The notes beneath the pieces are model-generated. The model was not told the DNA's origin. It did not search any database and saw only the letters and a list, made by a program, of their open reading frames with translations. 9,934 nucleotides of DNA from a bacterium (GTDB lineage Bacteria > SM23-31 > JAUVVT01). The position numbers were made by a program, and so were the translations under genes. Positions within the stretch are counted from its first letter, which is position 1; each line of letters begins with the position of its first letter. The stretch covers positions 1-9,934 of the forward strand of contig JAUVVT010000030.1 of NCBI GenBank assembly GCA_030604505.1. Direction: 5' to 3'. Shown one piece after another: positions 1 through 6,761 of the stretch.

Positions 1-528
1 AGGGAAGTTAATACGTCCCATTACTGCTTTAAAGCAGATGTTGTCCTCCCATTAATATCTAAAATAAAAAATAAAAATATCCAAAAGGAATATTATCTTA
101 CCGACATTATAGAAGTGCTGGTTGTAAGAAAGCATAAAATCGAAAATCTGCTGGTAGACGATTATCATATCGTTTTTGGAATAAATAACAGAGAGGATTT
201 ATCCAGAGCTCTGAAACTAATGTATCAGAGAAAAAATAATGAACTTATGAAAGCCGGTGTTTCGATAATCGACCCCGACTCGACATATGTTGATAATACT
301 GTAAAAATTGGAATAGATACGACGATATATCCGTTTACTTTTATTGAAAAAAATTCCATAATTGGAAGTGACTGCGTAATCGGACCTTTTGTAAAAATTA
401 CTAATTCCAAAATTGGAAAAGGATGTCAGATTCAATATGCATCAATTGATAACAGCACTCTTGTCAAAAGAAGTGTTTTTGGTCCTTTTGCCAGTTTGAA
501 AAACGGGGAAATACAAAAAAAACGATAA
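1..528 (+). CDS. glmU: GlmU-like UDP-N-acetylglucosamine pyrophosphorylase, 5' end outside window, short C-terminus
   Basis: The reading frame is open from base 1, so the start lies upstream. The GTG at 115 is internal, not a start. The visible 175 codons begin EVNTSHYCF, matching the N-T-G sugar-binding strand of GlmU (E. coli Asn169 region). Then come KEYYLTDIIE (family NAQGEYYLTD), VFGINNREDLSRA (family GVNNRxQL; the Asn corresponds to the Mg/UDP-GlcNAc ligand Asn227) and AGVSIIDPDSTYV, which opens the left-handed beta-helix. A few hexapeptide coils follow (IGSDCVIGP, SKIGKGCQI), up to FGPFASLKNG, the VGPFARLRPG motif. The protein stops about eight residues later. By comparison with E. coli GlmU (456 aa) it should be about 340 aa and lacks the acetyl-CoA site and catalytic His. 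The expected role is UTP + GlcNAc-1-P to UDP-GlcNAc in the cytoplasm, for peptidoglycan and LPS. Two usually conserved Gly are Ser and Lys here. It may be a uridyltransferase-only enzyme or a decaying copy. Confidence 0.8.
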   Translation, partial: REVNTSHYCFKADVVLPLISKIKNKNIQKEYYLTDIIEVLVVRKHKIENLLVDDYHIVFGINNREDLSRALKLMYQRKNNELMKAGVSIIDPDSTYVDNTVKIGIDTTIYPFTFIEKNSIIGSDCVIGPFVKITNSKIGKGCQIQYASIDNSTLVKRSVFGPFASLKNGEIQKKR

Positions 529-685
529 AACTTCTTTTATTTCCAGATGACCGATATTTAATTGGCAGAAAAATACCATATAATAAACAAATTCAAACCA
601 ATATTTATAATTAGGTCGGATATTAGGATTTGATGATTAATTGATTGATCTTATTAAACAATAAAATCATAAAGAGAGGTTGATT

Positions 686-2701
686 ATGTTATTTATTTAC
701 GTAATAGTGACTGCTGTTATTGGTTTACTTTTTGCACTCTATCTCAAGATAAAAGTCAGCAAAGAAGATGCCGGTAATGAAAAGATGCGGGAAATTTCTG
801 CAGCGATACGTGAAGGAGCTATGGCTTTTCTTTATCGTGAATACAAGGTAATTGCAGTATTTATTGTTATAATTGCGGTTGTTTTTTTGAGTACCCTGAA
901 GAATGGCGGTTATACAACAATTGCCTTTGTTGTTGGGGCTTTATGCTCTGCACTTGCCGGTTTTGGCGGTATGCGTGTAGCAACCGAAGCGAATGTGAGA
1001 ACTGCTCAGGCAGCGAGGGAAACGCTCGGCGCTGCACTGCGGATAGCATTTCGTTCGGGCGCCGTAATGGGGCTTTTGGTAGTGAGTCTCGGCTTATTGG
1101 GGCTTGTGATTGTATATAACTTTTTAGTAAGTATGGTGGGTGTTGATTCTACTCTTGAAATCATAACAGGTTTTGGATTTGGAGCATCATCTATTGCACT
1201 TTTTGCCCGTGTCGGCGGCGGGATATATACAAAAGCTGCTGACGTCGGTGCTGATCTGGTGGGAAAAGTTGAAGCCGGTATCCCTGAAGATGATCCCCGT
1301 AATCCTGCGACAATAGCTGACAATGTTGGTGATAATGTCGGTGATGTTGCTGGAATGGGCGGCGACCTATTTGAATCATACGTTGGTTCTATAATAGCTG
1401 CAATGGTTCTTGGTTATGTTAGTTTTAAAGGACTGGGCGGTATTTATTTACCACTTGCAGTCGGCGGAACCGGAATTATATGTTCTATCATCGGCACTTT
1501 CTTTGTCAGGACCGATGATGAGAAAAAAATTCATTTTGCACTCCAAACAGGACTCGTCACAGCTTCAATCCTAATGATAATTGCAAGCTGGTTCATTTGC
1601 CAGAGATTCGTACCGGCAGGAATTGAAACTACTCCCGTTCGTGTCTTCTTTACAATTGTGGTCGGTCTTATCAGTGGTGTATTAATCGGTTTATTAACAG
1701 AGTATTTTACCTCTGCCGATTTCAGTCCCGTTAAAAGACTGGCGGAATCAAGTCAAACAGGTGCCGCAACCGTAATTATTAGCGGATTAGGACTTGGTTA
1801 CATTTCTACAGCGCTGCCGGTACTTATACTTTGTATTGCGATTGGTGTTAGTCATACTTTATCCGGGCTTTTCGGTATTGCTATTGCAGCTGTCGGTATG
1901 CTTTCTACTCTGGGGATTTCGCTTGCAATTGATGCTTATGGTCCTGTTGTAGACAATGCAGGTGGTATTGCCGAGATGGCAGAATTAGGAAAGGAAGTCA
2001 GAGCAAGAACAGATGCCCTTGACAGCGCAGGTAATACTACTGCTGCTATCGGAAAGGGATTTGCAATCGGCTCTGCTGCTCTCACCGCTTTAGCGTTGTT
2101 CTCTGCTTTTTCCGAAACCGCAGAGGGTATATCTCTCAATTTGACTAATCCGAGGGTTATTATCGGTCTTTTAATTGGGGGTACTCTTCCTTTTATATTC
2201 TCGGCGCTTACCATGAACGCCGTTGGTAAAGCTGCTTTTGCTATGATAGAAGAAGTCCGAAGACAGTTCAAAAATATTCCCGGTATTATGGAAGGTACGG
2301 CAAGACCGGATTACGCTAAATGTGTTGATATTGCGACCATCGGAGCTATTAAGAAAATGATTGTTCCTGCTGCAATGGCTATTATAGTTCCTCTTGCCGT
2401 GGGTTATATCATTGGTAATAATGCTCTTGGAGGTTTACTTGCCGGAGCATTGGTAACCGGCGTATTAATGGCTATCTCTATGGCAAACAGCGGCGGTGCC
2501 TGGGATAATGCAAAAAAATATATCGAAACCGGTCAGCTCGGTGGAAAAGGAAGCGATGCACATAAAGCAGCAGTAGTCGGAGATACTGTCGGTGACCCGT
2601 TTAAGGATACTTCCGGTCCATCAATAAATATACTAATTAAATTGATGACTATGATTTCATTAATTTTTGCCAGTTCTTTTGCTGCGAATGGTTTGTTCTA
2701 A
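686..2701 (+). CDS. hppA: K+-dependent membrane-bound ion-translocating pyrophosphatase
   Basis: This integral membrane pump couples PPi hydrolysis to H+ and/or Na+ export across the inner membrane. It has 671 residues, the normal family size, with many hydrophobic helices. Signature motifs are present: DVGADLVGK near residue 186, DDPRNPATIADNVGDNVGD from about 202 (Mg-PPi binding aspartates), and near the C-terminus GSDAHKAAVVGDTVGDPFKD. GNTTAAIGKG at about 449-458 has Ala where K+-independent enzymes have Lys, so the enzyme should need K+. GGDLFESY carries a Glu at the position seen in Na+-pumping members, but motif reading alone does not settle H+ versus Na+. An in-frame TTG lies at 680. 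ATG 686 is preferred because GAGAGG (674-679) sits six bases before it. It follows the glmU-like gene by 157 bp in the same direction and ends at a strong terminator. It supplies PPi removal plus energy conservation, typical of energy-limited anaerobes. Confidence 0.97.
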   Translation: MLFIYVIVTAVIGLLFALYLKIKVSKEDAGNEKMREISAAIREGAMAFLYREYKVIAVFIVIIAVVFLSTLKNGGYTTIAFVVGALCSALAGFGGMRVATEANVRTAQAARETLGAALRIAFRSGAVMGLLVVSLGLLGLVIVYNFLVSMVGVDSTLEIITGFGFGASSIALFARVGGGIYTKAADVGADLVGKVEAGIPEDDPRNPATIADNVGDNVGDVAGMGGDLFESYVGSIIAAMVLGYVSFKGLGGIYLPLAVGGTGIICSIIGTFFVRTDDEKKIHFALQTGLVTASILMIIASWFICQRFVPAGIETTPVRVFFTIVVGLISGVLIGLLTEYFTSADFSPVKRLAESSQTGAATVIISGLGLGYISTALPVLILCIAIGVSHTLSGLFGIAIAAVGMLSTLGISLAIDAYGPVVDNAGGIAEMAELGKEVRARTDALDSAGNTTAAIGKGFAIGSAALTALALFSAFSETAEGISLNLTNPRVIIGLLIGGTLPFIFSALTMNAVGKAAFAMIEEVRRQFKNIPGIMEGTARPDYAKCVDIATIGAIKKMIVPAAMAIIVPLAVGYIIGNNALGGLLAGALVTGVLMAISMANSGGAWDNAKKYIETGQLGGKGSDAHKAAVVGDTVGDPFKDTSGPSINILIKLMTMISLIFASSFAANGLF

Positions 2702-2737
2702 TTATTTGCAATTTTATATAAAATAATCTTGAAAAAT

Positions 2738-2777
2738 AAAAAAGGGCAGCATTTTTAGATTTTTGCTGCCCTTTTTT
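2738..2777. terminator. Bidirectional rho-independent terminator
   Basis: A perfect 14-bp stem (AAAAAAGGGCAGCA at 2738-2751 with TGCTGCCCTTTTTT at 2764-2777) encloses a 12-nt loop. The T-tract on the right serves hppA. The A-tract on the left becomes a T-tract on the other strand, so the hairpin can also stop the convergent miaA/2941-4128 transcript. Confidence 0.93.
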
Positions 2778-2800
2778 ATCAGCAATACCAAATTTTTTCC

Positions 2801-2887
2801 AACAGGATTTATAAGATAACCGGGATGAAATTTTTTATTATGATTAAATATTATTCGTCAATTCTGTGAAATTCTGTTAATCCTGTC
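2801..2887. repeat. Degenerate short-period CAGGATT/AATCCTG inverted repeat
   Basis: The right part reads ATTCTGTga, ATTCTGTt, ATCCTGTc at 2861, 2871 and 2880, a period of 9-10 bases. The left part (2801-2826) carries the opposite orientation: ACAGGATTTATAAGAT, then a degenerate CGGGATG. The arms face each other across an AT-rich centre of about 35 bp, so the whole could fold as an imperfect hairpin. Similar AATCCTGT-type strings are, from memory, common intergenic repeats in FCB-group and other environmental genomes. No coding capacity is seen. It sits between the hppA terminator and the 3' end of the convergent gene. Confidence 0.55.
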
Positions 2888-2940
2888 TTTGATTCTTTTT
2901 TTAACAAGATTGTTCATACATAAGAAAATTTATAAAAAAT

Positions 2941-4128
2941 CTAACCTTTAAGAACGGCTTCGATTTCCATTGAGGTTTCTTTGAGCATTTTTGATAATGG
3001 TGTCTGCATTCTTAATTTTATAAATGCAGCTTTAACATCTTTTTTCTTTAACTCAATAAGTTTATTACTCAATAATAACAGCATTTGAAGACAGCTTTTA
3101 GAATAATAATATTTTCTCATATGTGATTTTTTTATATCCCTATTTAGATTGGGTATGACAGATTCCAACTTCTTTTCAAAACTATCATGTTTAATAAGTT
3201 TAAACAGCTTTTTTGTTCCGAGGAGCTTTTCACGCTGGTTTAATGCTTTTATAACATTTCCGATTGCCTGTGCAGAAAGTCCTCTAATACCCGACCCCTT
3301 TTCTCCAAAATTGTCCATAAAAACCTCAATAAGAACTTCAACTATTCTGAAATCTTCTAATTTTCCCACTGCTTGAATAACCTTATTAATAATTACTTTA
3401 TCATTAAGACCCGCAATAAGGGGGTAATACGCAAGAGAAATATTAGAATTATTAATTATCTTGTCAATTGCCATTTGTCTGTTGCTTAAATCGGGATTCC
3501 CCAATTTTCCTATGTCACTCACTAATGAATCAATCCCTTTAACTTCTTTCCCTATTAATATAATATAATCGGCGTATATGTTAAACGCTCCTTGATATGC
3601 GGCGGCATGTTTGGTTTGTTCTCCTAAAATTTCCTTCTCTTCTTCCTCCCTTTCCTGTAGAAGCTTTTTTCCTTCTTCTTCACGTTTCGCTATTTCTTCG
3701 CCGATTTCTTCCATGCTCATTTTCTGAACCTTATATTTGTCATCTTCTTCTTTCTTACTTGGTTTTCGTGTAGTTTTTCGCTTTTTATCACCTTTTGTTT
3801 TCTCTCTGGTTTTCATCCTTGAAGCAGAAATGCTGCGCTGACTTCGCTGTCTCAACCTTACTACTTTATTTTCAAGACGCTCTATTATACTATCTGCAAT
3901 AAGTATATACAAATTCTCTTTTATCGCTCTATCAATTTCATATTTTTGCAATTCATCTCTTATCTCATCTGCCTCATATTTTCCGTCAATAACATATTGC
4001 ACCATTTGAGCGGTATTTGATTCGCTGTCACTTTCTATATTTCCGCTTTTTACCTTTGTAATAAAAATTTCTGAAAAAATCTCTGCTTGTTCCTGATTAT
4101 ATTCAGGCGTTCTTTCTTTATTTATCAT
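2941..4128 (-). CDS. Uncharacterised charged helical protein with Lys/Glu-rich linker and HEAT-like C-terminal half
   Basis: I do not recognise a named family. ATG 4128 is chosen because GGA sits seven bases before it. ATG 4140, four codons upstream, lacks a usable ribosome site (numbering below uses the 399-residue form). Residues 1-95 look like a compact helical domain (QVVIDGKY/EADEI region, then IKENLYILIADSIIERLENK). Residues 95-180 are extremely basic then acidic (RLRQRSQRS, KKRKTTRKPSKK, EREEEEKE), a likely disordered or coiled-coil linker. Residues 180-399 are helical with paired-helix spacing (INKVIQAVGKLEDFRIVEVL near 251-270, GLSAQAIGNVIKAL near 287-300), which I read as HEAT/ARM-like. 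No signal peptide or membrane segment is seen, so it is probably cytoplasmic. It lies 76 bp downstream of miaA and is likely co-transcribed. The function is unknown. A scaffold or nucleic-acid-associated role is only a guess from its charge and repeats. Confidence 0.8.
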   Translation of the reverse strand: MINKERTPEYNQEQAEIFSEIFITKVKSGNIESDSESNTAQMVQYVIDGKYEADEIRDELQKYEIDRAIKENLYILIADSIIERLENKVVRLRQRSQRSISASRMKTREKTKGDKKRKTTRKPSKKEEDDKYKVQKMSMEEIGEEIAKREEEGKKLLQEREEEEKEILGEQTKHAAAYQGAFNIYADYIILIGKEVKGIDSLVSDIGKLGNPDLSNRQMAIDKIINNSNISLAYYPLIAGLNDKVIINKVIQAVGKLEDFRIVEVLIEVFMDNFGEKGSGIRGLSAQAIGNVIKALNQREKLLGTKKLFKLIKHDSFEKKLESVIPNLNRDIKKSHMRKYYYSKSCLQMLLLLSNKLIELKKKDVKAAFIKLRMQTPLSKMLKETSMEIEAVLKG

Positions 4129-4204
4129 CTTTACTTCCATAATTATAAAAATTGCTTTTCCTATATAATAAAATATTTTTTTAAGATTTGCAAATTTTTT
4201 TTAT

Positions 4205-5122
4205 TTACTTGATAATTTTTATCACAGAGTCAACAATATTTTTGTTATTCGATAAATTGAACCAGTTAATTCTTTTGTCTTTATTAAACCACGTGATTTG
4301 TCTTTTGGCATAATTTCTTGATTTTTGCTTTATTAGACGAATTACATCGTCTAAAACTATTTCATTGTCGAGATACATATAAATTTCCCGATAACCCACT
4401 GCTCTCATAGAATCCAAATTTCTGTGATATCCCATATTCCTTAATTTAGTTACTTCATCCACGAATCCGCGCTCCATCATCATATCCACTCTTTTCTCTA
4501 TCCTATCATATAATTCAGACCGTTTTCTATTTAAACCTATAAATAAAAACTCGTGCATAATTGGCGTGCATTCAAGATTTAAAAATTCTGATAAAGGTCT
4601 CCCTGTTACTTCAAATACTTCAACAGCCCTGACAATTCTTTGTGCATCTTTCGGACTTAAACGGGATGCAGTTTCTGAATCGATCTTTTTTAAATAATTG
4701 TATAAATCTTCTATCCCATTTTTCTTTACTTTTTCTCTTAATTTATTTTTAATATTATAATCTTTTTTTACTTCGGGAAATATCCCATCTGTTAATGCTC
4801 TGATATACAGCCCGGACCCGCCTACAACTATTGGATATTTCCCTTCCGATATTACTTCATCGATAATCTTTCTTGCTTCTCTGCTGAATCTTCCTGCACT
4901 GTAGTATTCATCAGGGTTGACTATATCTATCATGTGATGTTTTATTTTTTTCCTTATTTCCTCTGATGGTTTATCGGTACCGATGTTCATTCCTCTATAT
5001 ATCTGCCTTGAATCAGCAGACACAATTTCACCATTTATCCTTTCTGCTAAAGTTAGTGATAAATCAGTCTTTCCAACACTGGTCGGACCAACAACAATTA
5101 TAACTTTTTTTATATTTTTCAT
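4205..5122 (-). CDS. miaA: tRNA dimethylallyltransferase (tRNA A37 isopentenyltransferase)
   Basis: MiaA transfers the dimethylallyl group of DMAPP to N6 of adenosine 37 in tRNAs reading UNN codons, giving i6A. From ATG 5122 the protein has 305 residues, the usual size. Motifs occur in order: P-loop GPTSVGKT at 12-19, SADSRQIYRGMNIGTDKPS (conserved Asp/Ser/Gln of the active site), HHMIDIVNPDEYYSAGRF, VVGGSGLYIRALTDG, RIVRAVEVFEVTGRPLSE, FIGLNRKRSELYDRI, AVGYREI and SRNYAKRQITWFNKD. A frame-compatible TTG at 5140 would add six residues, but neither site has a clear Shine-Dalgarno. ATG 5122 matches family N-termini. It is the first gene of a probable two-gene unit with the charged helical protein. 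The upstream gene pair ends at its own terminator (5314-5338), so the miaA promoter should lie in 5123-5313. Confidence 0.97.
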   Translation of the reverse strand: MKNIKKVIIVVGPTSVGKTDLSLTLAERINGEIVSADSRQIYRGMNIGTDKPSEEIRKKIKHHMIDIVNPDEYYSAGRFSREARKIIDEVISEGKYPIVVGGSGLYIRALTDGIFPEVKKDYNIKNKLREKVKKNGIEDLYNYLKKIDSETASRLSPKDAQRIVRAVEVFEVTGRPLSEFLNLECTPIMHEFLFIGLNRKRSELYDRIEKRVDMMMERGFVDEVTKLRNMGYHRNLDSMRAVGYREIYMYLDNEIVLDDVIRLIKQKSRNYAKRQITWFNKDKRINWFNLSNNKNIVDSVIKIIK

Positions 5123-5227
5123 AATGCATCTTATAAGCAAGCGCAGAGAAAACTATAAATCAGAATCAATATATCAACAAATTGAAAAATTCTTATGTTT
5201 ATTGAGCCGGTCGGGGACAACACCGCA

Positions 5228-5239
5228 TACTAATTAGTA
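5228..5239. promoter_or_regulatory. Perfect 12-bp palindrome upstream of miaA
   Basis: TACTAATTAGTA is fully self-complementary and lies about 105 bp upstream of the miaA start, in a patch more GC-rich than its surroundings (about 5206-5255). It could be an operator, but no regulator is identified. A 12-bp palindrome in AT-rich DNA can also arise by chance. Confidence 0.25.
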
Positions 5240-5313
5240 GTCCAGTCAGACAGACATATTTTATAAAGATAAAATCAAACGTTTTGGAACTTTTTACATT
5301 ATCATCATAAAAA

Positions 5314-5338
5314 AAGGCTGTCTTATAAAAACAGCCTT
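5314..5338 (-). terminator. Rho-independent terminator of the SH3-like gene unit
   Basis: On the minus strand the stem AAGGCTGT pairs with ACAGCCTT across a 9-nt loop and is followed by a run of seven T (complement of 5309-5315). It lies 21 bp after the stop codon of the SH3-like gene and separates that transcript from miaA. Confidence 0.9.
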
Positions 5339-5358
5339 ATAAACAATATATGTTTTAC

Positions 5359-5661
5359 TTAATCTTTACTCGGATTTTCAGAAATTGACTTTCTTTTAAC
5401 ATATCCTTCAAATGGACCATTTATTACTTTATACCATTCATCCCCTTCCGATACTAATTCAAGTTTATCCCCCTTATCTAACTCCAGAAGTTTCATACTA
5501 TTTTCATTCGGCTCAGCCATAATATATCCGGCTGCGTCCTTAAAATATATAATTTTTTGCGGGGACATTCTATCAATATTACTCAGCATCTTACTACATA
5601 AAAATATCCCCCCAATAAAAGCTGCAAGATACAAAATTATTAATATTTTTTTAGCTGTCAA
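5359..5661 (-). CDS. Membrane-anchored bacterial SH3-like domain protein
   Basis: This is a 100-residue protein. Residues 5-24 (KILIILYLAAFIGGIFLC) form one hydrophobic segment after a Lys pair, an uncleaved anchor or signal sequence that would place the rest outside the inner membrane. Residues 38-95 resemble a bacterial SH3 (SH3b) fold: YIMAEPNENS, LLELDKGDKLELVSEG, DEWYKVINGPFEGYVKRKSIS. The D/E-W-Y-K-V and G-Y-V-x-x strands are typical. Such domains often bind peptidoglycan or other ligands. No catalytic domain is attached. The only plausible start is TTG 5661. The next in-frame ATG is codon 25, inside the mature part, and a stop lies seven codons upstream. No good Shine-Dalgarno precedes it, and the upstream gene's stop is only five bases away, so translational coupling is likely. 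The exact role is unknown. Confidence 0.8.
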   Translation of the reverse strand: MTAKKILIILYLAAFIGGIFLCSKMLSNIDRMSPQKIIYFKDAAGYIMAEPNENSMKLLELDKGDKLELVSEGDEWYKVINGPFEGYVKRKSISENPSKD

Positions 5662-5666
5662 TTTTG

Positions 5667-5903
5667 TTATACCATTATATCAATAAATCTGTCTAACGGA
5701 GTTCTATTTGCATGAATCCTTATATCTGACTTCACCGCGGCATTCCGAATTTCTTTGGGAGTTAGTCTATTTTCCTTTGAAGATTCTTTTGTCTTTTCTA
5801 AACCAGATTTTAACTTTATGTCAGTTTTGTTTGCAACTACGTTTGTGAATACCTTAACAAATCGAAATGACTTTTGAGGATTTATATTTAAATTAACTAA
5901 CAT
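5667..5903 (-). CDS. Uncharacterised small basic protein (78 aa)
   Basis: I do not recognise this protein. It is Lys/Arg-rich with no signal peptide or membrane helix. Residues 1-27 look like beta strands (MLVNLNINPQ, FRFVKVFTNVVAN), residues 30-46 form a charged linker (KSGLEKTKESSKENR), and the end LTPKEIRNAAVKSD plus TPLDRFIDIMV looks helical. ATG 5903 is preceded by GAGTGAGGGGAG, a purine-rich ribosome site that nearly abuts the start. It forms a two-gene unit with the SH3-like membrane protein (5-bp gap), so the two probably work together or are at least co-expressed. Confidence 0.65.
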   Translation of the reverse strand: MLVNLNINPQKSFRFVKVFTNVVANKTDIKLKSGLEKTKESSKENRLTPKEIRNAAVKSDIRIHANRTPLDRFIDIMV

Positions 5904-5944
5904 CTCCCCTCACTCTTTATAAAATTTATATACTCTTCCAATTG

Positions 5945-5973
5945 AAGTTAATAATCAAAATAACATTTGTCAA
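5945..5973 (-). promoter_or_regulatory. Candidate promoter for the 78-aa/SH3 gene pair
   Basis: On the minus strand a perfect TTGACA (complement of 5968-5973) stands 17 bases before a poor -10 match, TAACTT (complement of 5945-5950), about 40 bp upstream of ATG 5903. The -35 is good and the -10 is weak. The shared 5904-6104 region is very AT-rich and should also hold the promoter of the divergent prolyl isomerase, which I cannot pin down. Confidence 0.35.
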
Positions 5974-6104
5974 GAATTTTTAAGAAAATTTCAACTTTTT
6001 TTCTTTATACTTAAAAATTTTATTATATTTTTTTCCTAAAAATGTTAAATTAATAATTAATACCTTTAATCGAACAGAACAAATAATAATTCCGGAGAAA
6101 AATA

Positions 6105-6755
6105 ATGAACAGATTAATAATGTTAGTTAGTATTTTTATATTTTCTGCACCATTATTTTGTAATAAGAAAACCGAAGATATACCACTAAATCCAATTACA
6201 GACCGTGACGTTTTTGAGATATTAAAAAATGTCAGAAATTTAAAAGCCGAATCGGTAGAACCAGATGATATAGCGATAATTGAAACGACAATGGGAACTA
6301 AAAAATTTAAATTTTTCCCCGATATTGCGCCAGAACACTGTAAAACCTTTAAAATGCTTGCAAACAGCGGATTTTATGATGGAACTCTATTTCATAGAAT
6401 TATTCCTAACTTTATGATTCAGGGGGGTGATATTTTGACACGTGATAATAACCCTAATAATGATGGTACAGGAAACCCCGGAATTAGGATAAATGCGGAA
6501 TTCAGTACAAAAAATCACGGAAGAGGAATAGTTTCAACGGCAAGAAAAGGCAATGATATTAACAGTGCAAGCGGTCAATTTTTTATTTGCGTTGCCGATG
6601 CCTTCCACTTGGATGGTCAGTATACTATTTTTGGAGAAGTCTTTGAGGGAATGAATGCTGCAGATAAAATCGTAAATTCTCCTCGAGACTCCAGGAACGA
6701 CAGACCACTTAAAGCTATAATGATAAAAAGCGCCAAAGTAATTAAAGGAAATTGA
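6105..6755 (+). CDS. Exported cyclophilin-type peptidyl-prolyl cis-trans isomerase
   Basis: This enzyme catalyses proline isomerisation during folding, probably outside the cytoplasm. The N-terminus (MNRLIMLVSIFIFSAPLFC) is a hydrophobic signal sequence ending at Cys19, which may be a lipoprotein attachment site. The preceding P-L-F is not a canonical lipobox. Residues 54-214 are a complete cyclophilin domain: FHRIIPNFMIQGGD at 96-109 (catalytic Arg98, Phe103, Gln106), GIVSTAR at 141-147, SGQFFI at 156-161, and HLDGQYTIFGEV at 168-179. The residue aligned with human Trp121 is His168, as in many bacterial cyclophilins. ATG 6105 has GGAG eight bases upstream. The gene is divergent from the 78-aa/SH3 pair and convergent with the XRE gene, with only six bases between the two stop codons. 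Confidence 0.95.
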   Translation: MNRLIMLVSIFIFSAPLFCNKKTEDIPLNPITDRDVFEILKNVRNLKAESVEPDDIAIIETTMGTKKFKFFPDIAPEHCKTFKMLANSGFYDGTLFHRIIPNFMIQGGDILTRDNNPNNDGTGNPGIRINAEFSTKNHGRGIVSTARKGNDINSASGQFFICVADAFHLDGQYTIFGEVFEGMNAADKIVNSPRDSRNDRPLKAIMIKSAKVIKGN

Positions 6756-6761
6756 AAATTA

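Noticed and set aside
500..610. Frameshift at the A-run near 513-520 hiding the rest of GlmU
   Set aside because: The other frame reads on to about 615 (TIKLLLFPDDRYLIGRK), but it has no hexapeptide pattern and no VGNFVE, HLxYxGD or NIGAG motifs, so it does not restore the missing domain.
630..667. hppA promoter from TTGATG/TTGATT boxes
   Set aside because: Several weak -35-like boxes but no well-spaced -10; hppA might also be read through from the upstream gene.
1006..1323. Minus-strand open frames inside hppA (also 867-1049, 1191-1379, 1936-2271)
   Set aside because: Antisense shadows of a strongly conserved gene, with low-complexity translations and no ribosome sites.
2801..2887. CRISPR-like array
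   Set aside because: Units are 9-10 bases with no spacers and no cas genes nearby.
3149..3376. Plus-strand 75-codon frame inside the charged helical gene
   Set aside because: Antisense shadow with no supporting signal.
4983..5237. Plus-strand 84-codon frame at the 5' end of miaA
   Set aside because: Mostly antisense to miaA; no motif, no ribosome site.
5206..5260. tRNA or structured RNA in the GC-richer patch upstream of miaA
   Set aside because: No T-loop sequence and no cloverleaf; only a four-base CGGT/ACCG stem and the TACTAATTAGTA palindrome are visible.
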